A stretch of 64,000 bases of DNA from assembly GCA_902629395.1 (NCBI GenBank), contig CACOQT010000005.1:1-64000 (forward strand), written 5' to 3'. Within the stretch, counting starts at the first letter, position 1. Each line of letters begins with the position of its first letter. This document shows, piece after piece, positions 37,007 to 46,239 of the stretch. The notes below the pieces were generated by a model that saw only the letters and a program-made list of their open reading frames with translations, did not search any database and was not told where the DNA came from. The position numbers and the translations under genes were made by a program. This DNA is from an uncultured Prochlorococcus sp. Its GTDB lineage: Bacteria > Cyanobacteriota > Cyanobacteriia > PCC-6307 > Cyanobiaceae.

Positions 37007-38707
37007 TCACTTGCGGTGGAAATATTTCTCTGCTCGCTCAGCACGTCCCCAAACCACCTTGCCTCCTCTATGGCTAACCGTTCCAGGTAATGATCCTGAG
37101 ATCCTTTGAAGATTTTCGATTGGCACCATTAAAATTGGAACTTTTTTATTAGATCTGGCACGGCTGAAGAGAGAAGCTAAATCAGCAGCCAATTGAATGT
37201 CTTTTTCATCAACTATTCCATTGGATGATTTAAGTACAACATGGCTTCCCGGTGATTCTTGAGCATGAAACCAAAGGTCACCTTTCTTCCCTTTCCTTAA
37301 GCTGATTAATTCGTTTTGCCTATTATTTCCACCTATTTGAATCTTTAGTCCGCTTGGACTTTTAATCTCTTTTACAGTTGAACAATTTTCTTTTTTTCTA
37401 TTCGACTTAGAATTTTTATTTTTTTTAATGCAGATATATTCCTCTATCTCTTCTTTAAGTTCATTAATTGAGTCAAGCTTGTTTTTATTATGTTCATCTT
37501 CTCCATAGATTAAAGAATCAAGAAATAACTCACAATTTTCAATTTCTGATATTTTTCTTTTATAAAAGTTGATTCTATTAAGTATTGATTCTCTTGACCT
37601 TTTTTTTCTCTTGGCATCTTTAAAGAGTTTTTGAGCCTCAATTATTTGCCTTTTGCTTGGAGATTTCTTTGCTAGAAGGTTATTAGCTTTGTTTTGCATC
37701 ACTATGTAGTCATTGATATTGCTAATTAGTAACTCCTGTTCTTCTAGTTTTCTTTTTTCATCATCTTTTGAACTTCCTAGGTCGTGTTTCAATTTTACTC
37801 CAATAGAATTTATTTTCCTCTCTAAAATCTTATTTGAATAGTAAACACTGAGCCTAAAACCTATTTTAGTTTTCTCTGATTCTGATTTTCTTTTACCCCA
37901 AACAACAAAATCTGTTGGACCTTCAAAATTAAGATTAAAATTGTTATTCTCTATATCTAATAACCATTCTTTCCATTTTTTATATATTTGTTTCCATGTA
38001 TATAATTCAATAGTTGTAACAGATTGATTTATTATTATATTTGCATCCTTATAACTATTCCCAGCAATTTGCAATGTTAGTGCAGGACTTATCCCTTGGT
38101 AAGTATTTTTTAAACTATTCTTAAAAGTTGATGGGATTAAGCATATATTGTCTTTCCATGAATTGAATGATTCAGAGTAATTGGGAATCAAACCTTTCAG
38201 AGGTGGAGGAGAAGTATATTTATCTCCTGTTCCAATTGGTCTTAACCTGGATTGACTTTCTTTTATTTGTTTACCAAGAGTAATTACTTTACCTGCTCTG
38301 TCTAAAAGTAAAATATTACTGTGTCTACCCATTAATTCGACTATCAATTCCTTCTCAATTTCTTTTCCAGGTCTACTAGATAATTTAAATCTTACAATTC
38401 TTTCAAAACCAATTTGTGTTATTTCTATTAAAGCTAAGTTGACCAATAAATGTTTTAGTTGCCTCGCTAAAGTACTTTTCTCACCAAATCTTTTTGGAGG
38501 TTGTATGGATACAATTCTTGGAGATTCAGCAAACCAGCTTATTTCAATCCATGAGAGTTTTTCTAACGTTCTAAATCCTAATTGAATAGTTGACGAATCA
38601 ATTTGTTGTGCAATCTCGAATCGACTTGGAACTATGTCTTGGCTGAGTTCAAATACAACCGCTTTGAGGGTTGTTAAGTCCATTATTTGTGTATGAATTT
38701 TGTTCAT
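37007..38707 (-). CDS. rqcH: Rqc2/NFACT homologue RqcH (FbpA family)
   Basis: RqcH binds stalled large ribosomal subunits and recruits tRNA-Ala to add alanine tails, marking stuck peptides for degradation. The NFACT-N domain starts with LTTLKAVVFELSQDIVPSRFE. Residues about 275-400 are long charged coiled coils, and the NFACT-R domain near the C-terminus has GRNNxQN-like GGNNRQNE, DLWFHAQESPGSHVVLK and NKKVPILMVP. Length 566 is typical. The ATG at 38707 is preceded by AAGGA at a suitable distance. Older annotation calls this family fibronectin-binding protein. Confidence 0.9.
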   Translation of the reverse strand: MNKIHTQIMDLTTLKAVVFELSQDIVPSRFEIAQQIDSSTIQLGFRTLEKLSWIEISWFAESPRIVSIQPPKRFGEKSTLARQLKHLLVNLALIEITQIGFERIVRFKLSSRPGKEIEKELIVELMGRHSNILLLDRAGKVITLGKQIKESQSRLRPIGTGDKYTSPPPLKGLIPNYSESFNSWKDNICLIPSTFKNSLKNTYQGISPALTLQIAGNSYKDANIIINQSVTTIELYTWKQIYKKWKEWLLDIENNNFNLNFEGPTDFVVWGKRKSESEKTKIGFRLSVYYSNKILERKINSIGVKLKHDLGSSKDDEKRKLEEQELLISNINDYIVMQNKANNLLAKKSPSKRQIIEAQKLFKDAKRKKRSRESILNRINFYKRKISEIENCELFLDSLIYGEDEHNKNKLDSINELKEEIEEYICIKKNKNSKSNRKKENCSTVKEIKSPSGLKIQIGGNNRQNELISLRKGKKGDLWFHAQESPGSHVVLKSSNGIVDEKDIQLAADLASLFSRARSNKKVPILMVPIENLQRISGSLPGTVSHRGGKVVWGRAERAEKYFHRK

Positions 38708-38775
38708 CTACCATCCTTTTAAATCAATAAATAATGTAATTAACCTTTTGTAGGTAAATTAGATAAGATTTGATC

Positions 38776-39336
38776 ATGACAACTTTAGGAAATCTTACTG
38801 TTATTACTGGCCCAAGCGGGGTGGGTAAAGGAACAATTGTTAGGAAAATCCTCGAAAGTCATAATGATGTATGGCTTTCAATTTCTGCTACTACACGCCA
38901 GCCAAGAACTGGTGAAATTGAAGGAGAACATTATTTTTTCTTAGAAAAGAAAAAATTTAAAGAAATAATCGATAAAGATGGTTTTCTCGAGTGGGCCACA
39001 TTCTCCAATAATTTTTATGGAACTCCAAAAAAAATAGTTAAAGAGAAAATCAACAAAGGAATTAATGTTCTTCTTGAAATTGAATTAGAGGGTGCTCGGC
39101 AAATTAGAAGGTCTTTCCCTGAAGCATTTCAGATATTTTTAGCACCCCCTAATTTAACTGAACTTGAGAGAAGAATTAGAGGTAGAGCTACTGAGACTGA
39201 GCAGGCTATTCAAGATCGTTTAGCCATAGCAAAAAATGAACTTATTGCGAAAAAGGAGTTTGACGCTGTGGTTATTAATAAAGACATAGAAAAAGCCTTC
39301 GAGGAAATTGAGGGCTTGATGAAATTAAAAAATTAA
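38776..39336 (+). CDS. gmk: Guanylate kinase
   Basis: Guanylate kinase phosphorylates GMP to GDP with ATP. The P-loop GPSGVGKGT is at residues 11-19, followed by [21 protein letters not shown], the GMP-binding segment, and [15 protein letters not shown]. Downstream, ELEGARQIR and [18 protein letters not shown] (lid) complete the pattern. I use ATG at 38776; the frame extends to TTG at 38770. The length of 186 is normal. It diverges from rqcH and converges with psaJ. Confidence 0.95.
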   Translation: MTTLGNLTVITGPSGVGKGTIVRKILESHNDVWLSISATTRQPRTGEIEGEHYFFLEKKKFKEIIDKDGFLEWATFSNNFYGTPKKIVKEKINKGINVLLEIELEGARQIRRSFPEAFQIFLAPPNLTELERRIRGRATETEQAIQDRLAIAKNELIAKKEFDAVVINKDIEKAFEEIEGLMKLKN

Positions 39337-39353
39337 AATTTAATTATCTATTT

Positions 39354-39491
39354 TTAAAAAGACATCGGGTGGAAAAGTAAATCAGGAACGAATCTATTAA
39401 ATTCGACGATTATGCTCGCTGTTAAAGTAATCCAGATTGCAGCCACCACTGGGGCTGATCTAAACCATTTAGTACGAAATAATTTAAACAT
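39354..39491 (-). CDS. psaJ: Photosystem I subunit IX (PsaJ)
   Basis: This 45-residue thylakoid protein has one membrane helix and stabilises PsaF and nearby chlorophylls in photosystem I. The sequence [20 protein letters not shown]... with a helix around 15-32, then [13 protein letters not shown], is the PsaJ pattern. It lies 40 bp after psaF on the same strand, the conserved psaF-psaJ arrangement. The protein is short and easily missed. Confidence 0.92.
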   Translation of the reverse strand: MFKLFRTKWFRSAPVVAAIWITLTASIIVEFNRFVPDLLFHPMSF

Positions 39492-39531
39492 GATTAGTAA
39501 ATTAAGTAAGTTTTTTAATTAAGAATGATTT

Positions 39532-40089
39532 CTAGCCTCTTGGACCATTAAGAGAAACATTGTTGTCTTTTTCCCTTAGCTCTCCATTCTTTCCCTCTCG
39601 GTTCGCTTGAAGAGGCCAAGCAGCTCCTCTTTTCAAACATTGCCAAGCAAGATCTGTGTCAATAATGATTTCATATTCTGCGGCATTCTTTTTCCCTCTT
39701 ACAGCACGTACGTACTCTCTTCCTGACCAACCTATGATACCTGCAATATAGATAAACATTACTCCAGGGATAAGTAAATCGCCCTCATGGCCTCGATTAA
39801 TCCAAGCTCCCCAAGGCTCGATTGGAGGACCGATTATTAAATGAGGTAGCCCGTCATCTCCACATAGGGCTTTGCTATATCTTTCAAATCTTTTTATAGC
39901 TTGCTCAGTGGTGGCAGCACTTGCCCTCTCTTGGAAACGGGGATTATCTGCACAAGAAACCAAAGCTGAAGCAGTGAAATCTGTAGGAGCTCTATCAGCA
40001 TTGAGGGCTGGACCTGTCCTTGCATTGGCCATTGGAGCTATTCCTAAGAAAAGAAATGCCGAAATTAGGATTGATAAAAGACGACTCAT
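39532..40089 (-). CDS. psaF: Photosystem I reaction centre subunit III (PsaF)
   Basis: PsaF is a lumen-facing subunit of photosystem I near the plastocyanin/cytochrome c6 docking site. A signal peptide (MSRLLSILISAFLFLGIAPMANA, cleavage near residue 23) precedes the mature protein. Paired cysteines (ALVSCADN and SKALCGDD) could form the conserved disulphide. A membrane helix (about 107-125) is followed by GREYVRAVRGKKNA and ETDLAWQCLKRGAAWP-like segments. The C-terminal tail of about 20 polar residues (REGKNGELREKDNN...) is longer than I expect for freshwater forms. psaJ follows. Confidence 0.96.
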   Translation of the reverse strand: MSRLLSILISAFLFLGIAPMANARTGPALNADRAPTDFTASALVSCADNPRFQERASAATTEQAIKRFERYSKALCGDDGLPHLIIGPPIEPWGAWINRGHEGDLLIPGVMFIYIAGIIGWSGREYVRAVRGKKNAAEYEIIIDTDLAWQCLKRGAAWPLQANREGKNGELREKDNNVSLNGPRG

Positions 40090-40162
40090 GAGTTCTGGTT
40101 TTTATCTGTTGCCCTGTTTAAATGGGTTTTCAATACTAAACTTAATTGATTACTAGCTATAA

Positions 40163-41233
40163 ATGTCGATAATTTTGTCCCTCGAAACAAGTTGTGACGA
40201 GTCTGCAGCGGCGTTAGTTTCTGATGAAAGAGGAAAAATTGAATTGATAGCTAATGAGATAGCCTCACAAATAGAAGAACATGCTAATTGGGGAGGAGTT
40301 GTTCCTGAAATAGCCTCAAGAAGACATTTAGAAAATCTTCCGATTTTGATTGAAGGAGTTTTTTCAAAATCAAAAATTAATATACAAAACATTGATGCTG
40401 TCGCAGCAACTGTTACTCCAGGATTAGCAGGTTCACTTTTGGTAGGTTCCATAACTGCGAGAACTATTGCAAATTTGCATCAAATTCCATTTTTAGGAAT
40501 TCATCATTTGGAGGGACATCTATCGTCTATTTATTTGTCAAAAAATCATCCTAAACCTCCTTTTTTAGTTCTTTTGGTTAGCGGAGGACATACTGAATTG
40601 ATAAAAGTAGATATCAAACATAAGTATCAACGTCTTGGTAGAAGTCATGATGATGCTGCTGGAGAAGCTTTTGATAAGGTTGCAAGATTGCTAGGCCTTC
40701 CCTACCCGGGTGGACCCGCAATCCAGAAAACAGCAAAATCTGGAGATCCCAAAAAGTTTATTTTCCCAAAAGGCAGAGTATCCAAGCCTGAGGGAGGTTT
40801 TTATCCATATGATTTTTCTTTTAGCGGTTTAAAAACGGCTGTATTAAGACAAATAGAAAAAATTAAGTCAGAAAATAAAAAATTGCCTATTGAGGATATT
40901 GCTGCAAGTTTTGAATACGTAGTGGCAGAGGTCTTAGTTGAAAGGAGTATTAAATGTGCACTTGATGAAGGTTTGAATTCTCTTGTTTTAGTTGGAGGGG
41001 TTGCTGCAAATGTCCGATTAAGGAAAATGATGCTTGCAAAAGCATCTGAAAATGCAATTAACATAGCTCTTGCACCCATGGAATTTTGTACTGATAATGC
41101 GGCAATGATTGGTGCGGCAGCTTTGTTAAGATTGTCTTCAAAAAAAATTCAAAGTTCAATGGAGCTTGGAGTTTCTGCTCGTTGGCCTTTGGAAAAATCC
41201 GATTTACTTTATGAATGTAATCCTCCTTTTTAG
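40163..41233 (+). CDS. tsaD: tRNA N6-threonylcarbamoyladenosine transferase TsaD
   Basis: TsaD, with TsaB and TsaE, transfers the threonylcarbamoyl group to A37 of ANN-decoding tRNAs. The ASKHA fold is shown by [15 protein letters not shown] at the start, the metal site HHLEGH (about 114-119) and VSGGHTEL (about 139-146), with [11 protein letters not shown] and [10 protein letters not shown] in the C-terminal half. The length of 356 is normal. It diverges from psaF and is followed by the hli gene 28 bp later. Confidence 0.96.
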   Translation: MSIILSLETSCDESAAALVSDERGKIELIANEIASQIEEHANWGGVVPEIASRRHLENLPILIEGVFSKSKINIQNIDAVAATVTPGLAGSLLVGSITARTIANLHQIPFLGIHHLEGHLSSIYLSKNHPKPPFLVLLVSGGHTELIKVDIKHKYQRLGRSHDDAAGEAFDKVARLLGLPYPGGPAIQKTAKSGDPKKFIFPKGRVSKPEGGFYPYDFSFSGLKTAVLRQIEKIKSENKKLPIEDIAASFEYVVAEVLVERSIKCALDEGLNSLVLVGGVAANVRLRKMMLAKASENAINIALAPMEFCTDNAAMIGAAALLRLSSKKIQSSMELGVSARWPLEKSDLLYECNPPF

Positions 41234-41261
41234 TCAATATTTTTAATTTTTAAATTTTACT

Positions 41262-41444
41262 ATGCCTGTAAAACAACAAAATGAAGGAAGTAAAACCACT
41301 AAGTTTGCAAGCTCAAGTGAACTAAATTCCTGGAAAAGAGGATTTACACCTCAAGCTGAGATATGGAATGGAAGAATGGCAATTGCAGGTCTAATTATTT
41401 TATTAACTATTCTCTTCGTTTCAAATTTCATTATTTCTGGCTAG
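41262..41444 (+). CDS. hli: High-light-inducible protein (Hli/HLIP)
   Basis: Hli proteins are single-helix relatives of plant light-harvesting proteins that bind chlorophyll and carotenoid and protect photosystems during stress. This 60-residue protein carries the core motif AEIWNGRMAIAG (32-43), with Glu33 and Asn36/Arg38 as expected pigment ligands. The helix runs to about residue 57. The tail after the helix is very short and lacks the TGQ-type ending of many Hli proteins. Prochlorococcus genomes carry many hli copies; I do not assign a copy number. Confidence 0.88.
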   Translation: MPVKQQNEGSKTTKFASSSELNSWKRGFTPQAEIWNGRMAIAGLIILLTILFVSNFIISG

Positions 41445-41489
41445 AAAAATTTAGTGGTTTTACAATAATAACTATCTTCAATTAATTGA

Positions 41490-42011
41490 TTGTCTTTTTG
41501 TTTATTTAGCGAATGCCGCTCTTACCGTTGGATTTTAAAAAGAGAGCTATTAAGAGGTACGAAATCGATAGTTTTTATTGGGTTGAATCCCTCAATAGCA
41601 AGTGTGTCCAATAACGACAGGACTCTTACAAGGATAATTAACTTTTGTTCAAGATGGGATTATAAAAATATCTATGTAATTAATCTCTTTGGATTGATTT
41701 CTAAGTCTCCATTATACCTTCAAAAAAGCAATGATCCAATTGGAGAAAATAATGATTTGATCACTTTAAAATCATTAGAATTTTGGAGAAAAGATAGTAA
41801 CTGCGACTTGTGGTTGGGTTGGGGGGACAAAGGACAACTTAAAGGACGCGATCGTAAAGTTCTTAAATTGATCAAAAAATTTTCCAACATGAAATTAAAC
41901 GAAAATAATTTTTCCAAAAGTGTTTTATGTCTTGGCCTTAGCAAAAAAGGGAATCCTCGTCACCCTCTCTTTATGCCCAATTATTCTATCTTGAAAAATT
42001 TTGATCTTTAA
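41490..42011 (+). CDS. DUF1643 family protein
   Basis: This 173-residue protein matches the DUF1643 pattern: an N-terminal FSECRSYRWILKRE followed by the signature FIGLNPSIASVSNNDRTLTRIINF, then VINLFGL and a C-terminal LCLGLSKKGNPRHPLFMP. The family occurs in bacteria and in phages and has no settled function. The start is TTG at 41490. It lies between hli and the antiporter gene with no sign of transfer in its base composition. The 166 bp that follow hold no recognisable feature. Confidence 0.82.
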   Translation: MSFCLFSECRSYRWILKRELLRGTKSIVFIGLNPSIASVSNNDRTLTRIINFCSRWDYKNIYVINLFGLISKSPLYLQKSNDPIGENNDLITLKSLEFWRKDSNCDLWLGWGDKGQLKGRDRKVLKLIKKFSNMKLNENNFSKSVLCLGLSKKGNPRHPLFMPNYSILKNFDL

Positions 42012-42178
42012 TTTTTTAATTGGTTTTCAGTTAATAGCGATTGTTTTTTGTAAATTGTACACGGATTGAAAGGATTGCCGTTCTATAAGAGTATGTAAGT
42101 AAAATAACCTTATTAACTTATTTAATTTTTTGGGTAGATTAAATGCACATTCGTTTATGTCTTCATTGCTAGCTATTT

Positions 42179-43423
42179 ATGACTCCTGAGCGACTGGGCT
42201 TGCTCTGGGGTATCACGGTTTTTTCTGGAGCTGGAGCAAGATTACTATCAGTGCTAACAGGACTTCCTGGGGTAGTTTTATTGTTGCTTTCTGGCTTATT
42301 GATTGGGAGATCAGGTCTAGGATTGGTTGAACCTTTAGACTTAGGAAAAGGTTTAGAGACAATAGTTGGTTTATTGGTAAGCCTCGTTTTATTTGATGGT
42401 GGATTAAATCTTCGATTTCCAGGAGGGGCTATCAAATCAATAGTTCTTAGAATTTCCTCAATTCGATTAATTGTCTCTTTGGCAGCTGGCTTCTTTGCTG
42501 CTCATTGGTTCGCTGGACTGGGTTGGTCAGTAGCAGGTGTCTATAGTGCAATTGTTCTGGCTACAGGACCGACGGTAGTAACTCCATTGGTTCGACAAAT
42601 TCGACTTGCATCGCCACTTAGTGATGTACTTGAAGCCGAAGGCTTGATACTGGAACCTATTGGAGCAGTCCTTGCACTACTTTTGTTAGAGCTAGTAGTT
42701 GGAGATTTACATGGATGGAGAGAGTTATTCTTAGGCTTATTCTCAAGGTTAGGGGGAGGAGTTTTAATTGGGTCGCTTGCGGGTCTACTCCTCTCGGAGG
42801 GGTTGAAGCGTTTGCGATCCGAACCGTATATTGGGATTAGATTGCAAATGACTCTTGGAGTCATTTTTTTGCTTTATGGAGTATGTGAATGGTTATTACC
42901 TGAATCAGGATTGCCGGCATCCGTTGCTGCAGGTTTTGTTGTCGGACAAAGACCTTCTACACAAGCGAATGAACTTGATAAATTAATACGCGAATTAGCT
43001 CAGTTAGCAATAACTATGCTTTTCCCTCTCTTGGCAGCAGATGTCTCATGGGGGGAATTAAGTCCTCTTGGTTGGGGCGGTATAACTTGTGTGCTCTTTT
43101 TGATGATAATAGTAAGACCAATAGCTGTATCAATAGCCACTTATGGATTACCTCTTGAAAATCAACAAAGATTGTTTCTTGGATGGTTAGCTCCTCGTGG
43201 AATAGTAACTGCAGCAGTTGCCTCACTATTTTCTATTAGATTGGAACAAGCAGGTGTTTTAGGGGCTGGAAAACTTCAAGGATTAGTTTTTTTAACAATA
43301 TTAATGACTGTGGGAATACAAGGTTTAACAGCTCAACCTCTTGCAAAAATGTTGGGTTTATTGGACAAAGATCAAGATCTAGATGAAACGACTAATTCTG
43401 CCTCTGTCTTTACTGATTCTTGA
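42179..43423 (+). CDS. CPA1-type Na+(K+)/H+ antiporter
   Basis: This 414-residue membrane protein has about twelve hydrophobic helices and belongs to the NhaP/CPA1 antiporter family. The unwound-helix motif ATGPTVV (about 122-128) and [11 protein letters not shown] (about 70-80) fit the family. At the expected ion-binding helix, where many members have ND or ILIDP, it has [16 protein letters not shown], so the acidic residue appears to be Glu and the Asn is absent. No C-terminal TrkA-like domain is present. Its end overlaps the convergent gltX by 45 bp. Confidence 0.86.
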   Translation: MTPERLGLLWGITVFSGAGARLLSVLTGLPGVVLLLLSGLLIGRSGLGLVEPLDLGKGLETIVGLLVSLVLFDGGLNLRFPGGAIKSIVLRISSIRLIVSLAAGFFAAHWFAGLGWSVAGVYSAIVLATGPTVVTPLVRQIRLASPLSDVLEAEGLILEPIGAVLALLLLELVVGDLHGWRELFLGLFSRLGGGVLIGSLAGLLLSEGLKRLRSEPYIGIRLQMTLGVIFLLYGVCEWLLPESGLPASVAAGFVVGQRPSTQANELDKLIRELAQLAITMLFPLLAADVSWGELSPLGWGGITCVLFLMIIVRPIAVSIATYGLPLENQQRLFLGWLAPRGIVTAAVASLFSIRLEQAGVLGAGKLQGLVFLTILMTVGIQGLTAQPLAKMLGLLDKDQDLDETTNSASVFTDS

Positions 43424-44809
43424 GAGTAAAACCCAACTTTGAATTAAATCAGGCCCATTAAGAGTTCCAAAAAGTGCAGCTCTTAGACTTTTCATAACTA
43501 GACCTTTTTTAACATCGCAGTTTTTTGTGGCTTGAGTAATTAAATCAAGTGCCTCCTCTTTTGAAAATAATGCAGCATCTATATTTTCCAACTTTTCAAG
43601 AATGAAATTTAAAATAATAGCTGCTTCTTTTACCTCCAATTGCTTTTTGCCATCTTCACTTAATTTTGGCTCCTCAAAAAAAGGTTTAGCTTGATCAACT
43701 CCATCATTAATAAGAACCATTGATGGACCTATTAACCTCATGAGATTAATGCCCCAATCTTGACTTGGAAAATTCCATCCATGTGCTCTAAACATAGGAT
43801 CTAAATTTGCTAATAGAGTTTCGGCTGACATTTCATTTATTACTTGAGAGTTAAGCCAGTTCAATTTGTCCCAATCAAACTTTGCTGAAGCTTTATTAAC
43901 CTTTTCAAAACTGAAAATCTTTGAAATTTCTGAAATTTTGAATCTTTCATTTGTTCCCTCTGGAACAGACCAGCCCAACAGAGTCATATAATTCGCCAAT
44001 GCTTCAGATGTATAACCCATTTTTTTGAATTCAGAAATTGAAGTAACCCCATCCCTTTTTGAAAGTTTTTTACCCTCAGAATTAAGAATTAAAGGAGTAT
44101 GAGCGAAAACTGGAATATTTAAACCAAGAGCCTCGTAGATAAGAATTTGCTTTGCTGTATTCGCAAGATGATCTTCTCCCCTTATTACATGAGAGATTTT
44201 CATCGCTGAATCATCTGCTACAACAACTAAATTGTATAAAGGATCCCCAATTGTTTTCGCTGGTGCTCTTCTCGCAATGACCATGTCACCGCCAAGATCT
44301 TTTCCACTCCAAGTCATTTTCCCTCGAATTAAATCATTCCATGAAATTAGCTTTTGATCACTAATCTTGAATCTGATAACAGCTTCCCTTCCAGCTTTAA
44401 TAAATTCTGATTCTTGCTCAGAGGATAAGTTCCTATGCCTATTGTCATATTTCGGGGCCAAACCATTTGCCTTTTGATTTTCTCTCATCTCATCAAGTTC
44501 ATTTTCTGTTGCATAACACCTGTATGCATGTCCTTTTTCGATGAGAGTTTTTATAACTTTTTTATGTTGATTCGCTCTTTCACTTTGAATTGTTGGGGGT
44601 TCATCCCAATTGATTCCTAGCCATTGGAGACCGTCATATATGTTCTTTTTATAGTGCTCTTTTGATCTTTCAATATCTGTATCCTCAATTCTTAAAAGAA
44701 AAGTTCCATTTTCTTTTTTTGCATAGAGCCAATTAAATAATGCCGTTCTCGCCGTTCCTATATGAAGTGTGCCAGTTGGACTTGGTGCCAATCTTACCCT
44801 TACTTTCAA
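43379..44809 (-). CDS. gltX: Glutamyl-tRNA synthetase GltX
   Basis: GltX charges tRNA-Glu, serving translation and tetrapyrrole synthesis through glutamyl-tRNA. The HIGH-type motif HIGT (16-19) in [20 protein letters not shown] and the KMSKS-type motif KKLSKRDG are visible, with RIEDTD between them. I chose TTG at 44809, giving [12 protein letters not shown] as the N-terminus. The open frame continues to 44857, but that extension lies across the tRNA-Asp gene and does not match the family. The length of 476 is normal. The 3' end overlaps the antiporter gene by 45 bp. Confidence 0.95.
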   Translation of the reverse strand: MKVRVRLAPSPTGTLHIGTARTALFNWLYAKKENGTFLLRIEDTDIERSKEHYKKNIYDGLQWLGINWDEPPTIQSERANQHKKVIKTLIEKGHAYRCYATENELDEMRENQKANGLAPKYDNRHRNLSSEQESEFIKAGREAVIRFKISDQKLISWNDLIRGKMTWSGKDLGGDMVIARRAPAKTIGDPLYNLVVVADDSAMKISHVIRGEDHLANTAKQILIYEALGLNIPVFAHTPLILNSEGKKLSKRDGVTSISEFKKMGYTSEALANYMTLLGWSVPEGTNERFKISEISKIFSFEKVNKASAKFDWDKLNWLNSQVINEMSAETLLANLDPMFRAHGWNFPSQDWGINLMRLIGPSMVLINDGVDQAKPFFEEPKLSEDGKKQLEVKEAAIILNFILEKLENIDAALFSKEEALDLITQATKNCDVKKGLVMKSLRAALFGTLNGPDLIQSWVLLSRISKDRGRISRFI

Positions 44810-44830
44810 AGCTTTAATTCGATTTAAATA

Positions 44831-44904
44831 CGGGACCGACGGGATTCGAACCCGCAACTTCCGCCGTGACAGGGCGGTGCTCTAACCAGTTGAACTACGG
44901 TCCC
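44831..44904 (-). tRNA. trnD: tRNA-Asp (GTC)
   Basis: The minus strand folds as a complete cloverleaf: acceptor GGGACCG/CGGTCCC, D-arm GTTCAACTGGTTAGAGC, anticodon loop CTGTCAC with GTC, and T-arm GCGGGTTCGAATCCCGT. The discriminator base is G, as expected for Asp. It lies 21 bp before the gltX start on the same strand. A hairpin followed by a T run sits just upstream (44917-44948). Confidence 0.95.
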
Positions 44905-44916
44905 AATTTGGGTCTT

Positions 44917-44948
44917 AAAAAAGATTTTCTCCTTTCAGAAAATCCTTT
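44917..44948 (-). terminator. Hairpin plus T run upstream of tRNA-Asp
   Basis: On the minus strand GATTTTCT (44944-44937) pairs with AGAAAATC (44930-44923) around a 6-nt loop and is followed by six T. It would end transcripts from the upstream hyperconserved-protein gene, but it is only 13 bp before tRNA-Asp, so tRNA-Asp then needs its own promoter or read-through. Confidence 0.5.
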
Positions 44949-45094
44949 TATAGACACAAAGAGTATCATCCTAAAAATGCCATCTAGTCAACTAGGAATT
45001 AAAATTGTTGACTTAAGATCTTAAAAGAGTTTTTCAATCTGACTCTCTACGAATAGAGATGCTCAGGAAATAAAACTAAATAAGTAGATGACTT

Positions 45095-45283
45095 TTAAGG
45101 ACGGAAACCAGCAGGCTCTATGAGCCTAACTTGATTCCCACGAGCTGTGAACTCGCGTCCCTGGTCGCTTTGGACTACAACACGACCGCCTGATTTTACA
45201 CGAATAACTCGAGCTCTGACCCAGCCTAATGCGGCTGACTCAAGAACTTTTACGACATCGCCTGGTTGAAGATCCAACTCCAT
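45095..45283 (-). CDS. Small basic protein matching the picocyanobacterial hyperconserved protein
   Basis: This 62-residue soluble protein (MELDLQPGDVVKVLESAALGWVRARV..., ending IEPAGFRP) looks like a small all-beta SH3- or KOW-like barrel with many Arg and Val. It matches my memory of the picocyanobacterial hyperconserved protein, which is nearly invariant across Prochlorococcus and marine Synechococcus and lies beside tRNA genes. Here it is bracketed by tRNA-Trp and tRNA-Asp and follows rplS, which suggests an RNA or translation role. The function is unknown. The GC content looks higher than its neighbours. Confidence 0.78.
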   Translation of the reverse strand: MELDLQPGDVVKVLESAALGWVRARVIRVKSGGRVVVQSDQGREFTARGNQVRLIEPAGFRP

Positions 45284-45319
45284 TCTTTAAAAAAGTAACT
45301 GTAAAAAAGGGTTTTCGAA

Positions 45320-45392
45320 CGCGCCGTGGAGGACTTGAACCCCCGACATCAGGTTTTGGAGACCTGCGTTCTACCAACTGAACTAACGGCGC
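45320..45392 (-). tRNA. trnW: tRNA-Trp (CCA)
   Basis: The minus strand gives a complete cloverleaf: acceptor GCGCCGT/ACGGCGC, D-arm GTTCAGTTGGTAGAAC, anticodon stem CAGGT/ACCTG with loop CTCCAAA and anticodon CCA, and T-arm GGGGGTTCAAGTCCTCC. The discriminator is G, as expected for Trp. It lies between rplS and the hyperconserved small gene, all on one strand, so they may be co-transcribed and processed. Confidence 0.95.
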
Positions 45393-45406
45393 ATTTTTAT
45401 ACCCTT

Positions 45407-45434
45407 AAAGTCATTGTTTGACAATGACCTTTTA
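45407..45434 (-). terminator. Possible rplS hairpin terminator
   Basis: On the minus strand GTCATTG (45428-45422) pairs with CAATGAC (45416-45410) around a 5-nt loop, followed by a short TTT. It lies 18 bp after the rplS stop. The T run is short, so it could be a processing hairpin between rplS and tRNA-Trp and not a full terminator. Confidence 0.45.
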
Positions 45435-45451
45435 TTGAGGAGGCCGAAACC

Positions 45452-45940
45452 TCAACGGTCGAAGCGCTGCTTCACGCGTGTGGCTTTGCCCACTCGCTCA
45501 CGCAGATAGAAAAGCTTCGCTCTTCTTACTTTACCTCGGCGTTCAACCTTAATGGATGCAACTTGTGGACTGTGAACCAGAAAGATTCTCTCAACTCCTA
45601 TGCCTTGGAAAATTCTTCTGACTGTAATTGTTTGATGAATCCCACCGTGTCTCTTTGCTATCACAACGCCTTCATAGGGCTGAACTCTCTCTTTATTGCC
45701 CTCACTTATTCGGACACCAACACGCACAGTGTCTCCGACATAGATATCAGGGAGATCTTTGCTTAGTTGTGAGTCTTCAAAAGTCTTTATTATTTCTGCA
45801 GGAGAGAAGTTTTTGATTGGAGTTGTGTTTCCAATAGATTTTGTTTCAGAAGCAACTTTGACTTCAGACTCAACTGAAGCACTTGATTCGTCTTCAACTT
45901 TGACTTCTTTTGATGAGGGTTCTTTCGAATCGACGGACAT
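45452..45940 (-). CDS. rplS: Large-subunit ribosomal protein L19 with N-terminal extension
   Basis: L19 sits at the interface of the 30S and 50S subunits. The core begins near residue 57 ([23 protein letters not shown]) and ends with [22 protein letters not shown], typical of the family. The first 45 or so residues are acidic and rich in Ser, Glu, Val and Lys, and probably disordered; they are not part of the standard protein of about 115 residues. The start ATG is clear. It is the first gene of a minus-strand set with tRNA-Trp, the hyperconserved protein and tRNA-Asp. Confidence 0.95.
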   Translation of the reverse strand: MSVDSKEPSSKEVKVEDESSASVESEVKVASETKSIGNTTPIKNFSPAEIIKTFEDSQLSKDLPDIYVGDTVRVGVRISEGNKERVQPYEGVVIAKRHGGIHQTITVRRIFQGIGVERIFLVHSPQVASIKVERRGKVRRAKLFYLRERVGKATRVKQRFDR

Positions 45941-46239
45941 CTACAATAACTCTTAATTTGGCCGAGCTCTTATTGTAACCGCTGGGTTCTCAAATTTAAA
46001 ATTTTTTTTATCTTCTCTCTTTTCATCACTATTTGCCGACAATTATATTTCTATGCTTTTAATCCAGTAATTGATTAATCGTTTAAAATTAATTGGTTAT
46101 CTATACCTTTTCTTTAAAGTAGAAATTTTATTAAAGAAAAAAATTTTTTTAATGAATATTCCCCTCTCCATTTAATAGTTCATCTATTATTGGATCATAG
46201 TTATGTGCACATTTTGAGGTTTTTACTTTTCTCTATACA
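45941..46239. other. 299-bp intergenic region, no recognised feature
   Basis: This AT-rich gap between the divergent rplS and map genes is the longest gene-free stretch in the window. It must hold both promoters. I find no open frame of useful length, tRNA, hairpin terminator or riboswitch in it. Confidence 0.6.

Noticed and set aside
41490-42011. DUF1643 gene as a phage-derived insertion
   Set aside because: There is no integrase, repeat, tRNA junction or base-composition change around it.
44810-44857. N-terminal extension of gltX
   Set aside because: The extra 16 codons lie across tRNA-Asp and do not match the family N-terminus, which begins at TTG 44809.
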